Shown: positions 59,800-64,000 of the stretch, in pieces
Position numbering within the stretch: position 1 is the first letter of the stretch
Layout of the letters: each line of letters starts with the position of its first letter
Source: JBKCUI01 sp052161625
GTDB taxonomy: Bacteria > Planctomycetota > Planctomycetia > Pirellulales > Pirellulaceae
Reading direction: 5' to 3' (one strand)
DNA length: 64,000 nucleotides
NCBI GenBank assembly: GCA_052161625.1
Contig: CP197412.1
Position numbers and translations under genes: made by a program
Notes under the pieces: generated by a model
Database searches by the model: none
Told to the model about the DNA's origin: nothing
Seen by the model: the letters and a program-made list of their open reading frames with translations, nothing else

Positions 59800-62406
59800 A
59801 TGGGATTGCCTGGAATGGTAACGAACAACACGGCGAACTATACCGCGAACTACACCGCTTGGCTGGTCGCGATCGGCTGGGTGCTTGCATGGATATCGAC
59901 CGCGCCGGCTCAATCCGTGTCGGATCAAGAGGCGGTGAAGGAAGCCCTTCGAGTCGGCGACTACGATCGATCGATCGCCATCTCGAAAGAGCAAGTCGAA
60001 AAGAGGGTCTGGAACGAAAAGTGGCCCGCCACTTTGATCGAAACCTACTTGACCCTCGGACGCTATGCCGATGCGGTCCCCGTCCTCGAGGACGCGCTGA
60101 CTCGATTCGGCGATAGCCTCCGCATCCGCCTGCTTGCCATCCAAGTCTACCGGATGAACAACGAAAGCTCGAAGGCGAAAGAGCAATTCGAACTCATCGA
60201 CACCATGGTCCAGCGCAGCCCCTGGCGTTACACGGGCTCCTCCGAGTTGGTTCCCCTCGGAGAATACTTTCTCCTGCGAGGAGAAGATCCCAAAACGGTT
60301 CTCAAGGCATGTTTCGATCAAGCCATCAAAGCGGATCCAGCTATGATCGATGCGCACCTGGCAACCGCTCGCATGGCATTGAGCAAAAACGATGCGAAGG
60401 TGGCTTCGCAGTCGCTGGCAAAGGCGATCAAACTCGATGAGAAGTCGCCCGAAGTACATTACTTGCTCGCCAAAACATGGTCCTCAACCGAACCAGAACG
60501 AGCGACCAACCATTTGAAGGAATCCCTCGCCATCAATCCTCGCTACGTTCCATCCCTGCTGATGGTCGCAGAAGAAAAAATGAACGAGGAGGCTTATGAC
60601 GCGGCGCTCGAGGTGCTCAGCGAAGTCGAAAAGGTGAACCCGCGGCTGCCTGCAATGTGGGCTCTCCGCGCCGCGATCGCACACTTGCAAGGTCGATATC
60701 CAGACGAGGGAAGCCATCGCGGCAAAGCGCTGGAACCATGGGCCTTGAACCCAGAAGTCGATCACACGATCGGAAAACATTTGGCGATGCACTACCGATT
60801 CTCCGAATCGGTGGATTACCAGCGCCGATCCCTCACCATGGACGCTCGCTACGTTCCGGCTCAAACACAACTCGCACAGGATCTGTTGCGGCTCGGCAAA
60901 ACCGACGACGGTTGGACTTGGGTGGATAAGGTCCGAACCGAAGACCCCTACGATGTCACCATCTTCAATTTGAAGCAGCTCCAGAAAGAGTTGGATCGTT
61001 TCGCAACGCTCGAAGCACCGGGATTCGTGATCCGCATGGACGCTCGAGAGGCAAAGATCTATGGCCAAGATGTCGTCACACTATTGTCCCAAGCGAGAAA
61101 GGTCCTCACGGAGAAATACGCCGTCGAATTGGAGGAACCCGTCTATGTAGAGATCTTCCCAAAACAAAAAGATTTTGCGATTCGGACATTCGGTCTTCCT
61201 GGTGGCCAAGGCTTCTTAGGAGTTTGTTTCGGGCGGCTTATCACAGCCAATTCACCCGCGGCCCTTCAAGTCGATTCGAATTGGCAGTCTGTTTTGTGGC
61301 ACGAGTACTGCCACGTCGTCACGCTCCAAAAGACCAGGAACAAAATGCCGCGATGGCTCTCAGAAGGCATCTCTGTTTATGAGGAAAGACTTCGCGATAA
61401 AACGTGGGGACAAAGCATGGACCCCACCTATCGAGAAATGATCCTCAGAGAAGATCTGGTCCCGCTGAGCAAACTGAGCAGCGCGTTCTTGAATGCAAAG
61501 TCCCCCATGCACGTCCAGTTTGCCTACTTCGAATCCTCTCTGGCTGTGCAATTCTTGATCGAGACCTACGGCATGCCTGCGATGCTTCAGTTGCTAGATA
61601 ATCTGGCGATCGGAATGCCCGCCGATGACGCGCTACGCCGAGCTCCGGGAAGCCTCGAAGCGCTCGACCAAGAGTTTGAGGCGTTCATCAAAAAGGAAGC
61701 GATGGGGTTAGCTCCCTCGGCGGATTGGAGCAAACCGACCGGCGGCGATCGAGCCGAACTCGAGGCGTGGTACCAAGAGAATCCGAAGTCCTACTACAGC
61801 ATCGAGCGAGCTGCTCGAGGCGCTATCCAAAACGGCAAATGGGAAGAAGCGTTGAAGCTTGCCAAAGAGCTGGAGACCTTGTGGCCCGAGGATCATCGGT
61901 CCGACGGATGCCATGCGATGCTGAGCCGCATCTCTCGAGAGCTTGGGAATTCGGCCGATGAACGCACGCATTTGACTCGATGGTTAGAGCGATCGCCCGA
62001 TGCACTCGACGCGCTGCTCAGGGTCAGTGACATCGACTGGAAAGATGGGCGGGCTCTCGAGACATTGGAATGGTGCGAACGGATGCAAGCCGTTCAGCCG
62101 CTACGGTTCGACGTGCAAGAACGACGCGCTTTGTCTGCAGAGAAGTGCGAGAGGTGGGACATCGCTGAAGCCGCATGGAAAGCCTGCATGGAACTGGATC
62201 CGTTCGATATCGCTTGGATCGAGTATCGCCTCGCCGTGGCACTGGATCGACAGGGCAAGTCGGAGGAGGCCAAGCGCCATCTGCTGTTGGCATTGGAGGA
62301 ATCACCTCGGTTCACCGAAGCGTTGCGCATGCTGGTCTCGATGCAAACAAAACTAAAGCCTGAGAAGCAGCCAGAACCTAAGAAACAGGAAGTGAAGGGA
62401 AGATGA
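59800..62406 (+). CDS. Secreted TPR protein with gluzincin-like metallopeptidase domain
   Basis: A signal segment (WLVAIGWVLAWISTAPAQS, about residues 21-39) follows an N-terminus with the repeat TANYTANYTA. Residues 40-400 are TPR repeats (GDYDRSIAISKEQVEKRVW, MSLxK-type MALSKNDAKVASQSL and so on). In the middle is a zinc-peptidase pattern: LWHEYCHVVTLQKTR with His501-Glu502-x-x-His505, then PRWLSEGISVYEER as the downstream Glu helix. This matches the peptidase MA-like/M61-related gluzincins. More TPR repeats follow to the end. It is 868 residues and probably periplasmic. It overlaps the DUF4159 gene by four bases (ATGA), and a MoxR gene lies beyond. Confidence 0.87.
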   Translation: MGLPGMVTNNTANYTANYTAWLVAIGWVLAWISTAPAQSVSDQEAVKEALRVGDYDRSIAISKEQVEKRVWNEKWPATLIETYLTLGRYADAVPVLEDALTRFGDSLRIRLLAIQVYRMNNESSKAKEQFELIDTMVQRSPWRYTGSSELVPLGEYFLLRGEDPKTVLKACFDQAIKADPAMIDAHLATARMALSKNDAKVASQSLAKAIKLDEKSPEVHYLLAKTWSSTEPERATNHLKESLAINPRYVPSLLMVAEEKMNEEAYDAALEVLSEVEKVNPRLPAMWALRAAIAHLQGRYPDEGSHRGKALEPWALNPEVDHTIGKHLAMHYRFSESVDYQRRSLTMDARYVPAQTQLAQDLLRLGKTDDGWTWVDKVRTEDPYDVTIFNLKQLQKELDRFATLEAPGFVIRMDAREAKIYGQDVVTLLSQARKVLTEKYAVELEEPVYVEIFPKQKDFAIRTFGLPGGQGFLGVCFGRLITANSPAALQVDSNWQSVLWHEYCHVVTLQKTRNKMPRWLSEGISVYEERLRDKTWGQSMDPTYREMILREDLVPLSKLSSAFLNAKSPMHVQFAYFESSLAVQFLIETYGMPAMLQLLDNLAIGMPADDALRRAPGSLEALDQEFEAFIKKEAMGLAPSADWSKPTGGDRAELEAWYQENPKSYYSIERAARGAIQNGKWEEALKLAKELETLWPEDHRSDGCHAMLSRISRELGNSADERTHLTRWLERSPDALDALLRVSDIDWKDGRALETLEWCERMQAVQPLRFDVQERRALSAEKCERWDIAEAAWKACMELDPFDIAWIEYRLAVALDRQGKSEEAKRHLLLALEESPRFTEALRMLVSMQTKLKPEKQPEPKKQEVKGR

Positions 62407-63257
62407 GCTCAACGCAATCGTTTCGATGGATGTGGTTGGGACTTGTGATACTCATCGGGACCGCGGGCGTCCTGTGGTCCCAAGGTCCTCAGTGGGGTCG
62501 CCGCGGGCGCGATTGGCGCGACGTAGGAAGACAAGGTGTTCCTACTTGGGAAGTAGAACGCAAATTCGCCAAAGATGTCTTCACCTTTGTGCGTATCCAA
62601 TACGAGTCGGGTGGTTATCGACGCCGAGGTGGCGGTTGGGCGACTGACTTTCGTGATAGCGAATTGAACTTCTCCCTTCGTTTGCAGCAAATGACGACGA
62701 TCAAAGTCAACCCGGAACCGATCGTGTTGCAGCTTACCGATCCCGCATTGTTCGATTACCCGTTCATTTACATCATCGAACCGGGAGCCCTGACGTTCTA
62801 TCCCGAAGAAGTCACTGCGTTGCGTAAGTATTTGCTCAACGGTGGTTTCCTCATGGTGGATGACTTTTGGGGGGACGAGGAGTACGACAATTTCTATCAG
62901 GAAATAAAGCGAGTCTTCCCAGATCGAGAACCGTTCGACGTCCCGCTGGAACACGAAATCTTCCACTGCGTTTATGACTTGAAGGAGAAGCCGCAACTTC
63001 CATCGATCAACGCAGCTTGGGCAGGGCGAGATTCGGGAGTTATTTGGGAACCGCGATCTGGATCCGACACGAGCCATGCCAACTACCGAGCCATCACGGA
63101 CGACAACGGACGGATCATGGTCTTCATTTGCCACAACACCGATCTCGGAGACGGTTGGGAACGCGAGGGGGAAGACCCTTGGTACTTTGAAGAGTTCTCC
63201 GTCAAAAAGGCCTATCCGTTAGGCATCAATATCGTCACCTATGCTATGAGCCACTAA
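62403..63257 (+). CDS. DUF4159-containing exported protein
   Basis: A signal peptide (WMWLGLVILIGTAGVLWSQG) is followed by the DUF4159 domain, which I recognise from FTFVRIQYESGGY, WATDFRDSELNFSLRLQQMT, LFDYPFIYIIEPGALTFYPE and VTALRKYLLNGGFLMVDDFW. It ends with IWEPRSGSDTSHANYRAITD and VTYAMSH. The fold of the family is like a class I glutamine amidotransferase/flavodoxin, but no catalytic triad is known. Such proteins occur in MoxR-DUF58 clusters of planctomycetes and related phyla. Its ATG overlaps the upstream TGA, and a MoxR ATPase starts 96 bases later. Confidence 0.9.
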   Translation: MSSTQSFRWMWLGLVILIGTAGVLWSQGPQWGRRGRDWRDVGRQGVPTWEVERKFAKDVFTFVRIQYESGGYRRRGGGWATDFRDSELNFSLRLQQMTTIKVNPEPIVLQLTDPALFDYPFIYIIEPGALTFYPEEVTALRKYLLNGGFLMVDDFWGDEEYDNFYQEIKRVFPDREPFDVPLEHEIFHCVYDLKEKPQLPSINAAWAGRDSGVIWEPRSGSDTSHANYRAITDDNGRIMVFICHNTDLGDGWEREGEDPWYFEEFSVKKAYPLGINIVTYAMSH

Positions 63258-63353
63258 CAGGCTCCCGCGAAGACCGTGTTGCCCGTCTCGTACGGACGCA
63301 AGTCTCGTGTGGTATGATCGATCGCAACTATCCCTATCAGCAGGAACGCAACT

Positions 63354-64000
63354 TTGAGAAACATCACCATTGCTCCCGAGGAAGAAGAAGCCGTCGTCGC
63401 GCAAATTCGAGAGGGGCGAGATCGCATCTATAGCGAACTTTCGAAAACCATCGTGGGGCAGAAGGATGTTATCGAACAATTGCTCATCTGCCTTTTCTCA
63501 GGCTCGCATTGTTTGATTACCGGAGCACCAGGTCTAGCTAAGACGTTGCTGGTGCGAAGCGTCGCGCAAGTCTTTCACTTGGACTTTCGACGCATTCAGT
63601 TCACACCGGACTTGATGCCTGCAGATATCACCGGAACGGAAATATTGGAGGAAGTGGATGGACGTCGATCCTTGCAGTTCGTCCCCGGCCCAGTTTTCGC
63701 CAATGTGATTTTGGCAGACGAAATCAATCGAACTCCTCCAAAGACACAGGCGGCATTGCTCGAAGCGATGCAAGAGCACCAGGTCACAGCGGCAGGAAAG
63801 CGATACGGGCTGCCGGAACCCTTCTTTGTCCTGGCAACCCAGAACCCGATCGAGATGGAGGGAACCTATCCTCTCCCGGAAGCCCAGCTCGATCGCTTTA
63901 TGTTCAATGTCCTAATCGACTACCTCCCCTTTGAAGACGAATTGCAAGTCGTGCTAGACACGACAAGCCGCCGGAGCGAGCCGATCGAACCTCTCTTCAG
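63354..64000 (+). CDS. MoxR-family AAA+ ATPase (C-terminus off the window edge)
   Basis: The frame is open to the window edge, giving about 215 residues. The AAA+ core is clear: SKTIVGQKDVIEQLLICLFS, Walker A ITGAPGLAKTLLVRSVAQ, FTPDLMPADITGTEI, Walker B NVILADEINRTPPKTQAALL, EAMQEHQVT and sensor 1 FVLATQNPIEMEGTYPLPEA followed by QLDRFMFNV. MoxR proteins help activate or assemble partner complexes, usually with DUF58 and VWA proteins encoded just after. The start is TTG at 63354, with AGGA about eight bases before it; an in-frame TGA at 63315 rules out a longer N-terminus, and no ATG lies early in the frame. Confidence 0.93.
   Translation, partial: MRNITIAPEEEEAVVAQIREGRDRIYSELSKTIVGQKDVIEQLLICLFSGSHCLITGAPGLAKTLLVRSVAQVFHLDFRRIQFTPDLMPADITGTEILEEVDGRRSLQFVPGPVFANVILADEINRTPPKTQAALLEAMQEHQVTAAGKRYGLPEPFFVLATQNPIEMEGTYPLPEAQLDRFMFNVLIDYLPFEDELQVVLDTTSRRSEPIEPLF

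Overview
The window looks like a chromosomal segment of a Planctomycetota bacterium, most likely from the Pirellulales/Pirellulaceae. The evidence is the protein families present: a TIGR03009-type planctomycete protein, a DUF1080 (3-keto-disaccharide hydrolase) protein, DUF4159, PQQ-like propeller proteins, a sulfatase next to a sialidase-like BNR protein, a redoxin/cytochrome/copper-monooxygenase fusion, and two large Ser/Thr-kinase-like receptors. GC content is high, there are many signal peptides and lipoboxes, and lpxA and lptB imply a Gram-negative envelope. I see no rRNA, tRNA, CRISPR array, insertion sequence or phage genes.

Layout. 1-6670 (minus): end of a secreted TPR protein, then a tightly coupled run of nucleoside hydrolase, kinase-like protein that looks catalytically dead, thioredoxin-like lipoprotein and gamma-glutamylcyclotransferase-like protein. 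6780-12043: trpD, convergent lpxA, a DUF1080 protein and a large NfeD/ClpP-like membrane protein. 12831-14208: an ECF sigma factor and dCTP deaminase. 14348-19222 (minus): a membrane protein with a CHAP/NlpC-like tail, a thioesterase-crotonase fusion, Mrp and a GT4 glycosyltransferase. 19477-21653: TIGR03009 protein and lipoprotein. 21699-28058 (minus): argJ, a BtaA-like lipid enzyme, a membrane protein and a kinase-Hsp70 fusion. 28393-32661 (plus): a nuclease-like protein, a DinG-type helicase and a CCA-adding enzyme. 32734-39197: redoxin/heme/copper protein, sulfatase, sialidase-like protein and PLP decarboxylase. 39544-46376 (plus): a WecA/MraY-like transferase, an oversized signal peptidase I, lptB, cysK and a terpene-cyclase-like protein. 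46382-51828 (minus): imuB, imuA, an RTX-like repeat protein and proB. 52231-54606: ndk and typA. 54720-59561 (minus): a small conserved protein, sucA and a PQQ propeller. 59800-64000 (plus): TPR metallopeptidase-like protein, DUF4159 protein and the start of a MoxR ATPase.

Most genes are housekeeping. The unusual material lies in domain architecture: a predicted pseudokinase in a coupled operon, a kinase joined to a degenerate Hsp70, a signal peptidase with a zinc-ribbon-like pair and a ~400-residue insertion, a FlK-type thioesterase joined to a crotonase, a possible nuclease next to a DinG-like helicase with an altered Fe-S ligand, and an NfeD protein lacking its protease serine. A second theme is very short tandem duplications: 15-bp in-frame units in four genes, and 6-, 11-, 14- and 18-bp units just outside genes. 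All functions are read from motifs by eye; no database search was run.
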